Shown: positions 1-7,789 of the stretch, in pieces
Position numbering within the stretch: the stretch's first letter is position 1
Layout of the letters: each line of letters opens with the position of its first letter
Origin: Gallionella sp.
GTDB taxonomy: Bacteria; Pseudomonadota; Gammaproteobacteria; Burkholderiales; Gallionellaceae
Assembly: GCA_025350405.1 (NCBI GenBank)
Contig: JANXXX010000053.1
Span: 1-43,137, forward strand
Direction: 5' to 3'
Length of the DNA stretch: 43,137 bases
Notes under the pieces: model-generated
Told to the model about the DNA's origin: nothing
The model's database searches: none
The model's input: the letters and a program-made list of their open reading frames with translations, nothing else
Program-made: the position numbers and the translations under genes

Positions 1-50
1 ATCGCAGCCTTGCAATGATCCGAAGGGAGCAGCTTGGTGAGAAAAGTCAC
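1..50 (-). CDS. Possible N-terminus of a tRNA-associated tyrosine integrase (partial)
   Basis: An open minus-strand frame starts at a GTG at 50-48 and runs off the left edge. Its 16 codons read VTFLTKLLPSDHCKAA. The L-x-S-D-x-C-K-A-A pattern resembles the opening of P4-type integrases (DUF4102 N-terminus, typically LTD..IK.AKP). It lies just downstream of a tRNA gene on the same strand, the usual place for such an integrase. No Shine-Dalgarno is visible and only 50 bases can be read. This is a weak, context-driven call and could be chance. Confidence 0.25.
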   Translation of the reverse strand, partial: MTFLTKLLPSDHCKAA

Positions 51-62
51 CCAAAAGTCACC
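42..62. repeat. Two direct copies of AAAAGTCACC
   Basis: AAAAGTCACC occurs at 42-51 and again at 53-62, a period of 11 bases. It lies between the tRNA terminator and the possible integrase start. Short direct repeats here could be binding sites for a recombinase or regulator, but nothing in the window shows that. Confidence 0.5.
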
Positions 63-70
63 ATCAATAG

Positions 71-103
71 AAAAATGGGTTAGACCATTTCTGATCTAAC
101 CCA
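71..103 (-). terminator. Rho-independent terminator of the tRNA-Val gene
   Basis: TGGGTTAGA (76-84) and TCTAACCCA (95-103) form a perfect 9-bp stem with a 10-nt loop. On the minus strand the stem is followed by five T (A run at 71-75 on plus). It lies 11 bases past the CCA end of the tRNA, so it should end that transcript. Confidence 0.85.
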
Positions 104-113
104 CTGAATTCTT

Positions 114-190
114 TGGTAGGCACGATTGGACTCGAACCAACGACCCCTTGGATGTCGACCAAGTGCTCTAACCAGCTGAGCTACGCGCCT
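114..190 (-). tRNA. tRNA-Val (anticodon GAC)
   Basis: A complete 77-nt cloverleaf folds on the minus strand. The acceptor stem is AGGCGCG/CGTGCCT with one G-T pair, the D stem is GCTC/GAGC, the anticodon stem is CTTGG/CCAAG, and the T stem is GTTGG/CCAAT with loop TTCGAGT. The discriminator is A and the CCA end is encoded. The seven-base anticodon loop reads TCGACAT, which places GAC at 34-36. Position 33, almost always U in tRNA, is C here. The stems are otherwise intact, so the gene is probably functional. A promoter lies just upstream and a terminator just downstream, so it is transcribed alone. Confidence 0.93.
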
Positions 191-204
191 ATTACAAGTA
201 TCGC

Positions 205-233
205 ATTGTATCCGAAAGGCTATCCCACCTCAA
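205..233 (-). promoter_or_regulatory. Sigma70-type promoter for tRNA-Val
   Basis: On the minus strand, TTGAGG (228-233) and TACAAT (205-210) are separated by exactly 17 bp. Transcription would start around 198, a few bases before the mature tRNA 5' end at 190. Both hexamers are close to the sigma70 consensus. Confidence 0.7.
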
Positions 234-544
234 ACGAAAACGTGCGCAGTTAAAATAAATTTGCCGATTCTCTACCCCTCATTGCTTAAAAATAGCCTGC
301 TTTTACTCATCTATTTAGGCTTTGCCATGCTGGTTGAAGTGTTACCGTAGTATTGCATCAGTCCGTATAGCGCCCAAGGGAAGTCCTATCCGCACAAATT
401 GTCCGGGTGGTTGCCGTTCTGGCTGAACAAATCTTGCCATGACAAATGCAATCCTGGAAATGCGCAAGGTTGCCAAGGTAAGGTATAGCCAACAATTTCA
501 GGGAAATGCCGGGCGACCCGGTATGGTGCGCAGGAAAATAAAAA
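234..544. other. Non-coding gap between tRNA-Val and the GGDEF-EAL gene
   Basis: No convincing gene is seen between the divergent tRNA promoter and the start at 545. The region must hold the promoter of the GGDEF-EAL gene, but I see no clear pair of hexamers. A Shine-Dalgarno AGGA at 532-535 precedes the ATG by nine bases. Confidence 0.5.
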
Positions 545-3451
545 ATGAATGTTCTGTTAGTTGAAAATGAATTTGAAATACGGTCCTTACTCAAGACCAC
601 CCTCGAGAGTCGCGGCCATCAGGTTGCAGATTATGAGGATGGCGAGAGCGGCTGGGCGGCCTACCAGACGCAAAGCTTTCCCATGGTTATTGTGGATTGT
701 TCATTGCCGGGAATGGCCGGACTGGAGCTGTGCCAGAAGATTCGGAGTATGCCGAAAGGCTATGGAAGCCTGATTCTGGTGGTGACTGCCCGCACCAGAT
801 TTGGAACCCTTGGGCAGGTATTGGCCGCAGGTGCGGATGACTATCTGGAAATCCCCATCGACCTGCAACACCTGAACATCCGGCTTGCCATTGCAGAACA
901 GCGTATCAATACCTTATTGAAACAGGTTGCCCATATCGAATCACTGCGCGAGAAAGTGCAGCGCTGGAATCACGCGCTGGAAGGCGGTGGATACAGTGTG
1001 TGGGACTGGAACCTCCAGACAGGCGAGGTGACCTATTCCATGGCCGGCAAGGCGATAATCGGCTTTGCCGATGATGAGTTCGGCAACAACATAACCGAGT
1101 GGGAAGAACTGATCAATCCAGATGACAAGCCACATTGGACAGATGCGCTGAGCAGCTTTTTTCATGACAAGGCAAACAAGCTTTCCATTGAATATCGGGT
1201 GCGCTGCAAAGATGGCAGCTGGAAATGGATACTCACGCAGGGCACCGTGGCAAGCCGCGCTGACAATGGTCTGGTATTGCGTGTGATCGGCATGCACTCT
1301 GACATCACTGCGCAAAAGAATTCCTCGCAAGAACTGCAATTCGCAGACTTGGTATATCAGGCCATCGGTGAAGCAGTCATGATCACGGATAACTGTGACC
1401 GCATCATTGCCGTCAATCAGGCATTCACAAAGTTATCCGGTTATGCGCCCGACGAAGTGATCGGAAATCCTGCCAATTTCATGTGCTCCGAACGTCATGG
1501 AGAGTCGTTCAACCCCTTGGTAGGACATAAGCTCAACACCACCGGCATCTGGGAAGGAGAAATATGGAATCGGCGCAAAGATGGCGAAGAATACGCCGTG
1601 TGGCAGTTGATTCACACCATCTATGACGACAATGGCAATGTGCTAAAGCGTGTGGCGCTGTTTTCCAAAGTCACCGAGCAGAAACGGACAGAAGAAAATA
1701 TTAGGCGCCAAGCCTACTATGATCTCCTCACCGGGCTGCCCAACCGGCGCCTTTTCCATGATCGCCTCGGACTGGAAATCAGGAAGGCAAATCGCGCCAA
1801 CCTGCCCATCGCGCTGCTGTTTATTGACCTCGATTATTTCAAGGAGGTGAATGACACACTTGGACATGATGTGGGTGACATCCTGTTGCAGGAAATCGCG
1901 CGCCGCATCAGTGCCTGTGTACGCGAATCGGATACAGTGGCGCGTTTGGGGGGCGATGAATTCACGGTCATCCTGCCTGAACTTCCCGATGCCCGTCACA
2001 TCGATGATGTCGCCAAAAAAATCGTCACCAGACTGGCGGAGCCTTATCAGATAGGTGAAAAAACCGTTCATGTATCGGCCAGCATCGGCATCACCCGGTA
2101 CCCGAACGATGCCAATGGCATCAGTGCCTTGATGAAAAATGCCGACCAGGCAATGTATGTTGCCAAGAGCAAAGGGCGTAACCAGTACAGTCATTTCAGC
2201 GCTTCGTTGCCGCCAGCAGAACAAACCCGCGGGCGCCTCATTAACGACTTGCGTGGCGCTTTATCTGCTAGGCAGCTCTGCGTCTATTTTCAACCGATTG
2301 TTGAGTTGTCTACTGGCCATATCCATAAGGCTGAAGCGCTGCTGAGATGGCAGCATCCCAAACAAGGAATAATCAGCCCGATGGAATTTATTCCGCTCGC
2401 AGAGGATAGCGGCCTGATTAATAAAATCGGAGATTGGGTATTCAAAGAGTCTGCCCGATATGCAAAGCATTGGAGCCAGAAATTTGCCAATGATTTTCAG
2501 GTGAGTATAAATATGTCGCCGGTGCAATTCAAAGCCGACCATAAATATTTTTCAGCAGAATGGCTACGGCATTTGCAGGAGACCGGACTTCCCGGAAAGA
2601 ATATGGCGATTGAGATTTGCGAGAAGCTGCTGAATGCAGAGCTGGACATCATCGACAAGCTGCGTGCATTTCACGAGGTAGGCATTCAAATCTCGATTGA
2701 TGATTTTGGCACGGACTATTCGTCACTTTCCAAATATAAAAGATTTAATGTCGATTATCTGAAAATCGATCAATCATTCATACTTGATTTTGCGACTGAC
2801 CCGAACGACCTCGCACTATCCGAGATTATCGTAATGGCACATAAGTTCGGCTTTAAAGTAATCGCCGAAGGCGTGGAAACAGAGGGGCAGCGCGACCTGC
2901 TGGCCGCTGCCGGATGTGATTACGCGCAGGGGAACCTATACTCCGAACCCGTGCTTCCCGATAAGTTCGAAGCCTTGTTGCAGCATGGAATTAACGCGCA
3001 GCCCCAAGCCGGAGATCGCACAATGAATGTACCCCCTGAGCATTCTCTCCTGACAGTTCAGGAGGCCGCTGTCTTTCTGCAACCTCATATACCCAGCAAA
3101 TCCGTCAATGCCTGGCTCGCCCATGACCGCCAGCATGATCCCATCATTCCATTTTTTCTGGTGCGGGGACAGCCTTGCTACCTCGAGTCCGATTTGGCAA
3201 ATTTTGTAAGCCGTAGACTGAACACCTCGGCGCGCTTTATACGGCTCGACAATCGCCTCCACCTCGAACGTCGAATTTCTCCAGAGCGGCGCAAACAGGG
3301 TGATCGCAGACCGTTGACTGAGGGTACCTCACCGCAAGGAATCAAACGCCGCAGATGGGACGATCTGGGACTGCGCCTGCACGCCGGTCTTGAACGCCGC
3401 GCAAACGACGGCCTGGATCGACGTGCCCGATCCAAGCAGTCTGTGCACTAA
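545..3451 (+). CDS. Response regulator REC-PAS-PAS-GGDEF-EAL (c-di-GMP turnover) with unusual C-terminal tail
   Basis: This 968-aa cytoplasmic protein joins a receiver domain (about 1-120, phospho-acceptor D51 in VDCSLPG) to two PAS/PAC domains (about 150-265 and 265-385), a GGDEF domain (about 390-550) and an EAL domain (about 565-815). GGDEF is intact at about residue 468, so diguanylate cyclase activity is plausible. The EAL side keeps EALLRW, N in INMSP, DDFG, LKID, AEGVE and the Q of AQG, so phosphodiesterase activity is also plausible. One acidic pocket residue of the receiver is N (VENE). After the EAL domain come about 150 residues not normal for this class: a stretch resembling a helix-turn-helix (SLLTVQEAAVFLQ..), then a basic tail rich in ERR/DRR. 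There is no transmembrane segment, and no partner kinase lies beside it. Confidence 0.9.
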   Translation: MNVLLVENEFEIRSLLKTTLESRGHQVADYEDGESGWAAYQTQSFPMVIVDCSLPGMAGLELCQKIRSMPKGYGSLILVVTARTRFGTLGQVLAAGADDYLEIPIDLQHLNIRLAIAEQRINTLLKQVAHIESLREKVQRWNHALEGGGYSVWDWNLQTGEVTYSMAGKAIIGFADDEFGNNITEWEELINPDDKPHWTDALSSFFHDKANKLSIEYRVRCKDGSWKWILTQGTVASRADNGLVLRVIGMHSDITAQKNSSQELQFADLVYQAIGEAVMITDNCDRIIAVNQAFTKLSGYAPDEVIGNPANFMCSERHGESFNPLVGHKLNTTGIWEGEIWNRRKDGEEYAVWQLIHTIYDDNGNVLKRVALFSKVTEQKRTEENIRRQAYYDLLTGLPNRRLFHDRLGLEIRKANRANLPIALLFIDLDYFKEVNDTLGHDVGDILLQEIARRISACVRESDTVARLGGDEFTVILPELPDARHIDDVAKKIVTRLAEPYQIGEKTVHVSASIGITRYPNDANGISALMKNADQAMYVAKSKGRNQYSHFSASLPPAEQTRGRLINDLRGALSARQLCVYFQPIVELSTGHIHKAEALLRWQHPKQGIISPMEFIPLAEDSGLINKIGDWVFKESARYAKHWSQKFANDFQVSINMSPVQFKADHKYFSAEWLRHLQETGLPGKNMAIEICEKLLNAELDIIDKLRAFHEVGIQISIDDFGTDYSSLSKYKRFNVDYLKIDQSFILDFATDPNDLALSEIIVMAHKFGFKVIAEGVETEGQRDLLAAAGCDYAQGNLYSEPVLPDKFEALLQHGINAQPQAGDRTMNVPPEHSLLTVQEAAVFLQPHIPSKSVNAWLAHDRQHDPIIPFFLVRGQPCYLESDLANFVSRRLNTSARFIRLDNRLHLERRISPERRKQGDRRPLTEGTSPQGIKRRRWDDLGLRLHAGLERRANDGLDRRARSKQSVH

Positions 3452-3837
3452 AAAACAGGGGCAGTTCACCCGCCAGCAGTCAATCTGCGACAGCTCGATC
3501 ACATAGTCGTGTAGTGGCTGCGGCGTCTCATGGCTGCGTCAAATGAGAGCAAGTACGGCTTGATGGCACAACAAGAAGTTGCCCTTTATGTCTCGTAATA
3601 CCCCAAAAAAAACCGATGCTCGCAAAAACCTTGTGCATTGCCGCAAAGCTGAAGGTGGTAACCGGCAGTTCACAACGCATAGCCCACCTTCGATTTCCAG
3701 GTCCGTCAGCAACAAAAAGCCAAGCCTGATATGCTTAACCTCCCCTTTTGAATCCAGAATTGGTACATGCCAAAGAAGTTGCAGACGGAATGCAAGCGGA
3801 TGAATTCCCAGCCTAACGATTATTGATAACTAAGCTT
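3452..3837. other. Gap between convergent genes, no supported gene
   Basis: These 386 bases lie between the ends of two convergent genes. A 74-codon plus-strand frame at 3579-3803 has no Shine-Dalgarno, atypical composition and no recognisable motif. A short run near 3750-3815 reads like protein-coding sequence but is only about 22 codons. The stretch may contain decayed gene remnants; I see no clear terminator. Confidence 0.4.
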
Positions 3838-4203
3838 TCATTTCGCTTCAGCTTGGTCGAAATAGCTGTTGGCAGCCCATCCTATCGCTTCAGTGAGTGC
3901 TGCTGCCGTTGAATCATTAACGGCGTTATCAATTCCAGGTAGCCATCCGGCCATTGCCTGGCGACTAATAGGTACCTGACGGCCCCGCACAGTTGCCGAA
4001 AACGTATGCAGCAAATCAGCGGCGGCGGCATTGGTAATCTCGATACCGTGTGCTGATGCGATAGCTATTATCATGGCGGTTTGGATCGGATCAAGTGCCA
4101 CTGAATCTGATTCAGGCACTTGCGCTAAACCTCCGTCAATTCCAGCACAAGCAATTGATGCAGCTTGGATAATTTCGTTAACTTTTTGTTTCGTCGATGC
4201 CAT
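3838..4203 (-). CDS. Small DUF697-like protein of unknown function
   Basis: The 121-aa product starts at MASTKQKV, chosen over an upstream in-frame codon because GGAG sits eight bases before this ATG. The middle (PIQTAMIIAIASAHGIEI) and the C-terminal part (GWLPGIDNAVNDSTAAALTEAIGWAA) match the pattern of DUF697/YcjF-type helical domains, where a G-x-x-PG-x-x..N..TA..LTE.-G motif follows two amphipathic or membrane-leaning helices. In larger proteins this domain is fused to a GTPase; here it stands alone. No function is known to me. It is followed by the end of the convergent GGDEF-EAL gene. Confidence 0.6.
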   Translation of the reverse strand: MASTKQKVNEIIQAASIACAGIDGGLAQVPESDSVALDPIQTAMIIAIASAHGIEITNAAAADLLHTFSATVRGRQVPISRQAMAGWLPGIDNAVNDSTAAALTEAIGWAANSYFDQAEAK

Positions 4204-4284
4204 GAAAAACTCTCCAGTTATATTGGCAATTAATAACAAACAAAACCAAGGTTAACGATATTAGATTCGCTAGTTACAGTTGAA

Positions 4285-4509
4285 TCAATCATGGGCGCTT
4301 GTTCCGATTTCGGTCATCGACCGGCCCTCTGATTTTGCTCTCTGACGCTCTTTGGCATTTTGCAGCATAACAAGGCGCTCTTGGTTGCTGACATGATTCC
4401 AGCGATCGTTGTCTTTCGACGAAAGGAAGCAGCTGAGGCAAATACCTTCATTGTTCGGGTTGCAATCGCCCAAGCAAGGGGATTTTGCAATAACTTCCAA
4501 ATCTGCCAT
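4285..4509 (-). CDS. DUF1289 family cysteine-rich small protein
   Basis: The 74-aa product starts at MADLEVIAKSPC, seven bases after a GGAG. A longer in-frame start at 4677 is unlikely because the extra 56 residues look non-coding and lie before that ribosome site. The N-terminus carries the DUF1289 signature SPC-x3-C-x6-G-x-C-x2-C followed by W..VS..ER, and the rest is a charged helix. The clustered cysteines suggest a small metal site, which is inference. The role of the family is not established. It lies downstream of dnaB on the same strand. Confidence 0.75.
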   Translation of the reverse strand: MADLEVIAKSPCLGDCNPNNEGICLSCFLSSKDNDRWNHVSNQERLVMLQNAKERQRAKSEGRSMTEIGTSAHD

Positions 4510-4768
4510 TTCTAGTTCTCCATTTCTGTTGTTGATAAGCCCGCAATAAGTTTGAAACTGAGGTTCCGAATATGGTTTTTTCGAATTCAAACTTAGGCTG
4601 GTTCCGCAGTTGGCATCCTGCCGTGAATCAAATGACAAATCAAGTTGAAGTTCCGCTTGTGTATATTTGCCAGACAACCTTGGCTAATACACTGCCAGAC
4701 AGCGGATGCACGTGAAGGGCAATGACTGGCATATTCCTGAGCCAGCAGCAGTCCTATGAACAATTAGA
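4510..4768. other. Spacer between dnaB and the DUF1289 gene
   Basis: These 259 bases carry no supported gene. The spacer should include the 3' end of the dnaB transcript and the promoter of the DUF1289 gene; I see no T-tailed hairpin that clearly ends the dnaB message. Confidence 0.4.
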
Positions 4769-6151
4769 TCAATAACTGCCCGATGCCAGATTATCAAAGC
4801 GCGTATATTCGCCGCGGAAGGCCAGTTCGACTTTGCCGATCGGGCCGTTACGCTGCTTGCCGATGATGATTTCGGCCTTGCCTTTGTCGGGCGAGTCGCT
4901 GTTGTAGACTTCATCGCGGTAGATGAACAAGATCAGATCGGCATCTTGTTCGATCGCTCCAGATTCGCGCAGGTCGGACATCACCGGACGTTTGTTGGGA
5001 CGCTGTTCCAGGCTGCGGTTCAACTGCGACAGCGCGATCACCGGCACGTGCAGTTCCTTCGCCAGCGCCTTTAGCGAGCGGGAGATTTCCGAGATTTCGG
5101 TGGCGCGGTTCTCGCTGGCTTTACCCGCGTTCGAGCTCATCAGTTGCAAATAGTCGACGACGATCAGGCCCAGCCCGTTGCTCTGGCGATGCAGACGTCG
5201 CGACCGCGCGCGCAGATCCAGCGCAGACAGCGCCGCACTTTCGTCGATGTGGATCGGCGCGTCATTCAGCCTGCCGAGCGCGTGCGTCAAGCGTCCCCAG
5301 TCGTCGTCCTGTAAACGTCCGGTGCGCAGGTCGTGCTGATTGAGTTTGCCGACCGAACCGAGCATACGCATCGCCAATTGCGTCGCACCCATTTCCATAC
5401 TGAAGATCGCTACCGGCAATTTGCTGTCCATCGCGACGTTCTCGGCGATGTTGATCGAGAACGCGGTCTTGCCCATACTGGGGCGGCCCGCGACGATCAC
5501 CAGGTCGCCGGGCTGCAAGCCGGAGGTCATGCGATCCAGATCGGTGAAGCCGGTCGCGGTGCCTGTGATGTCGCTGGGATTGTCGCGCGCATACAAGGTC
5601 TCGATGCGCTCCACCACTTGCGACAACAACGGCGGCATGGACACAAATCCCTGCTTGCCCTTCGAGCCCGCCTCGGCGATCTCGAACACTTTGGTTTCCG
5701 CCTCGTCAAGCAACTGCGCGGCATCGCGTCCGGTCGGATTGTAGGCGCTGCTGGCGATATCGGTGCCGACTTCGGCCAGCTTGCGCATGATGGAGCGTTC
5801 GCGCACGATCTCGCCATAGCGGCGAATGTTGGCGGCGGACGGCACGTTCTGCGCCAGACCGCCCAAATAAGGCAGGCCTCCCACTTTCTCCAGTTCACCG
5901 GCGATCTCCAATGCCTCGGCTACGGTGATCACATCCACCGGTTTCGCCTGCTCGCTCAGGCGCACGATCTGGCGGTAGATCAACCGATGCTCATTACGGT
6001 AAAAATCGTCCGGAGTCACCAGGTCGGTGATCTTGTCCAGCGCGCTCGCTTCCAGCAACAAACCGCCCAGCACCGATTGCTCGGCTTCCACCGAATGGGG
6101 CGGCAATTTGATCTGGTCGAGTTGTGTGTCCTGATTGGAAAAGTTTTGCAT
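4769..6151 (-). CDS. dnaB: Replicative DNA helicase DnaB
   Basis: This is a 460-aa DnaB of normal length, the hexameric helicase that unwinds DNA at the replication fork. The N-terminal domain opens with LPPHSVEAEQSVLGGLL. The RecA-like domain has Walker A GRPSMGKTAF, Walker B LIVVDYLQLM, and the late motifs LSQLNRSLEQR and SDLRESGAIEQDAD. No intein interrupts it. It lies downstream of rpsF-rpsR-rplI on the same strand, a common arrangement in proteobacteria. The 150-bp gap to rplI carries a REP-like inverted repeat. The Shine-Dalgarno is weak. Long antisense frames over this gene are composition artefacts. Confidence 0.97.
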   Translation of the reverse strand: MQNFSNQDTQLDQIKLPPHSVEAEQSVLGGLLLEASALDKITDLVTPDDFYRNEHRLIYRQIVRLSEQAKPVDVITVAEALEIAGELEKVGGLPYLGGLAQNVPSAANIRRYGEIVRERSIMRKLAEVGTDIASSAYNPTGRDAAQLLDEAETKVFEIAEAGSKGKQGFVSMPPLLSQVVERIETLYARDNPSDITGTATGFTDLDRMTSGLQPGDLVIVAGRPSMGKTAFSINIAENVAMDSKLPVAIFSMEMGATQLAMRMLGSVGKLNQHDLRTGRLQDDDWGRLTHALGRLNDAPIHIDESAALSALDLRARSRRLHRQSNGLGLIVVDYLQLMSSNAGKASENRATEISEISRSLKALAKELHVPVIALSQLNRSLEQRPNKRPVMSDLRESGAIEQDADLILFIYRDEVYNSDSPDKGKAEIIIGKQRNGPIGKVELAFRGEYTRFDNLASGSY

Positions 6152-6207
6152 GGAATTAAATCACGGGGCTTTTAAGCGGAGAGTATTTTACCTTGTTGCC
6201 GGACGTA

Positions 6208-6274
6208 GGGGCGAGATTCATCGCACCCAAAATTTATCGCACCTAAATAAGAAAGGGCGCGATGAATCGCGCCC
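6208..6274. repeat. REP-like inverted repeat between rplI and dnaB
   Basis: GGGGCGAGATTCATCGCACC (6208-6227) is matched in inverted form by a copy ending in CGCGCCC (6255-6274 plus flank), with about two mismatches over 21 bases. The second copy is itself a perfect palindrome, GGGCGCGAT-GA-ATCGCGCCC. A third partial copy, ATTTATCGCACC, lies at 6232-6243. The transcript could fold into a long stem between the rplI and dnaB reading frames. Confidence 0.75.
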
Positions 6275-6301
6275 CTCCGTGTCTTGCGTTGATGCGAAGG
6301 T

Positions 6302-6751
6302 TTACTGCTCGCCGAGCACCGATACGGTGATGCCCACAACCACATCGGTATGCAGCGCGATGTCGATGGGGTGGTCGCCGATCTGCTTGAGGTGACCTGT
6401 AGGCATGCGCACTTGCGACTTTTCAATTTCAAAGCCTTGCGCAACCAGCGCGTCCACGATGTCAGCGTTGGTAACGGAGCCGAACAGCTTGCCATCCACG
6501 CCGGCCTTTTGCACGATCTGCACGGTCAGGCCCGCCAGCTTCTCGCCGCGAGTTTTCGCTTCGGCCAGCTTGGCCTTGTCGGCTGCCTCGAGTTCGGCGC
6601 GGCGTACTTCAAACTCAGCCTTGTTGGCATCGGTAGCGCGCTTGGCCTTGCCCTGCGGGATCAGAAAATTGCGTGCGAAGCCGTTCTTGACCTTGACTAT
6701 CTCACCCAATTGGCCGAGGTTGGTCACTTTTTCCATCAAAATAATTTGCAT
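6302..6751 (-). CDS. rplI: 50S ribosomal protein L9
   Basis: The 149-aa product has standard L9 length. The N-terminal rRNA-binding domain begins [29 protein letters not shown] and contains FLIPQGKA; the long connecting helix is rich in A, E and K. The C-terminal domain ends [12 protein letters not shown]. An AAGGAG precedes the ATG. It is the third gene of the rpsF-rpsR-rplI unit, 11 bases after rpsR. Confidence 0.97.
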   Translation of the reverse strand: MQIILMEKVTNLGQLGEIVKVKNGFARNFLIPQGKAKRATDANKAEFEVRRAELEAADKAKLAEAKTRGEKLAGLTVQIVQKAGVDGKLFGSVTNADIVDALVAQGFEIEKSQVRMPTGHLKQIGDHPIDIALHTDVVVGITVSVLGEQ

Positions 6752-6762
6752 GTCCGGGCTCC

Positions 6763-7035
6763 TTAGTGCAGGTCAGTGTAAGGCATCAAAGCCAGGAAGC
6801 GCGCGCGTTTCACGGCGGTGCTCAATTGGCGCTGAAAGCGTGTTCGAGTGCCGGTGATGCGCGCCGGGATCAGCTTGCCGTTTTCGGAAATGAATTCCTT
6901 GAGGATGTTGATATCCTTGTAATCCACTTCGGCGATCTTCTCGACTGTGAAGCGGCAGAACTTGCGGCGCTTGAACAGATTGTTGCGGGAAGAACGTTTA
7001 TTCTTGTCATCTTTCTTTTTGTCTAGACGGGCCAT
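6763..7035 (-). CDS. rpsR: 30S ribosomal protein S18
   Basis: The 90-aa S18 carries the typical [10 protein letters not shown] core and the [29 protein letters not shown]-terminus. It has a lysine-rich N-terminal extension compared with the 75-aa E. coli protein. S18 binds S6 in the platform of the small subunit. The start has AAGGAA upstream. Only 64 bases separate it from rpsF, so priB, which usually lies between these two genes in beta- and gammaproteobacteria, is not here. Confidence 0.97.
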   Translation of the reverse strand: MARLDKKKDDKNKRSSRNNLFKRRKFCRFTVEKIAEVDYKDINILKEFISENGKLIPARITGTRTRFQRQLSTAVKRARFLALMPYTDLH

Positions 7036-7099
7036 GATGTTTCCTTAATTCCAAAATTATGTCGTTTATATGCAAAACCAGATGCCGATTGCGCGCCAA

Positions 7100-7495
7100 T
7101 TATGCAGCTACCGCGCCTTCTTCAACCTGTACCGGTGCGGCACTAAAGCCACCTTCAGTCGGCATGGAGCGGGATTTTTCTTCCTTCATCATCGCAGACG
7201 GTTCGACGACAGCAGCCTTGGTCTTGACGGTCAGATGTCGCAGTACCGCATCATTGAAGCGGAACGCGTGTTCCAGTTCGTCCAGTGTTTCCTGGTTGCA
7301 TTCGATATTCATCAGCACGTAATGTGCCTTGTGAATCTTTTGGATAGGGTAAGCCAACTGGCGGCGGCCCCAATCTTCCAGACGGTGGATGTAACCACCC
7401 TTGGATGTGACCAGTGTGCGGTAGCGCTCGATCATCGCGGGCACTTGCTCGCTCTGGTCGGGATGCACAATAAAAACGATTTCGTAGTGTCGCAT
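7100..7495 (-). CDS. rpsF: 30S ribosomal protein S6
   Basis: The 131-aa S6 starts [18 protein letters not shown] and contains the [18 protein letters not shown] core. The tail after about residue 100 is acidic and alanine-rich, as in other S6 proteins that are glutamylated or extended. AAGGAG precedes the ATG. It is the first gene of the operon, with a strong promoter 100 bases upstream and a hairpin in the leader that may allow feedback control by S6:S18. Confidence 0.97.
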   Translation of the reverse strand: MRHYEIVFIVHPDQSEQVPAMIERYRTLVTSKGGYIHRLEDWGRRQLAYPIQKIHKAHYVLMNIECNQETLDELEHAFRFNDAVLRHLTVKTKAAVVEPSAMMKEEKSRSMPTEGGFSAAPVQVEEGAVAA

Positions 7496-7515
7496 TACAT
7501 CTCCTTATGGTTAAA

Positions 7516-7541
7516 GCCCCCCGCTTGCGTTGCGGTGGAGC
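7516..7541 (-). promoter_or_regulatory. Leader hairpin of the rpsF operon (possible S6:S18 feedback site)
   Basis: The transcript can fold GCUCC (7541-7537) with GGGGC (7520-7516) and, after a bulged A, CCGC with GCGG around an AACGCAA loop. It lies just upstream of the rpsF ribosome binding site. S6:S18 leader motifs in other bacteria contain a CCG element near a stem, so an autoregulatory role is plausible but unproven. Confidence 0.35.
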
Positions 7542-7593
7542 AAGGTAAGGAACTGACCATCAGCTTGACAGGCACAGTCCCATGAGGGCGCGC

Positions 7594-7621
7594 ATTATAG
7601 CGAAATAGGCTAATAGGTCAA
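7594..7621 (-). promoter_or_regulatory. Strong sigma70 promoter of rpsF-rpsR-rplI
   Basis: TTGACC (7616-7621) and a perfect TATAAT (7594-7599) are 16 bp apart on the minus strand. The -10 is followed by a GC-rich discriminator, GCGCGCC, as in promoters that respond to ppGpp. The start point near 7587 leaves a leader of about 90 nt. Confidence 0.85.
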
Positions 7622-7789
7622 GGAATTTAATGCGTTTTTGCCGTGCAAGCCCGCATAGCAGGAAAACACTCTACGGGATCAGACCATGCCTTTCCGCGAT
7701 GCCCGTATTTCCTCGTGCGTTATAAAGGCGTAGTCACATGCATAACCAGCTGAAAATTAGCCCGAATTAGCCAGATGACTTAACAAGTC

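Noticed and set aside
3579-3803. 74-codon plus-strand frame in the gap after the GGDEF-EAL gene
   Set aside because: No ribosome site, odd composition (many R, S, K), no recognised domain; may be remnant DNA.
4684-4768. Terminator for dnaB
   Set aside because: CTGGC..GCCAG can pair near 4720-4745 but no T run follows on the minus strand.
5333-6175. 280-codon plus-strand frame antisense to dnaB
   Set aside because: It overlaps a certain gene, is rich in H, R, Q and G as antisense frames of GC-rich genes are, and has no motif or ribosome site.
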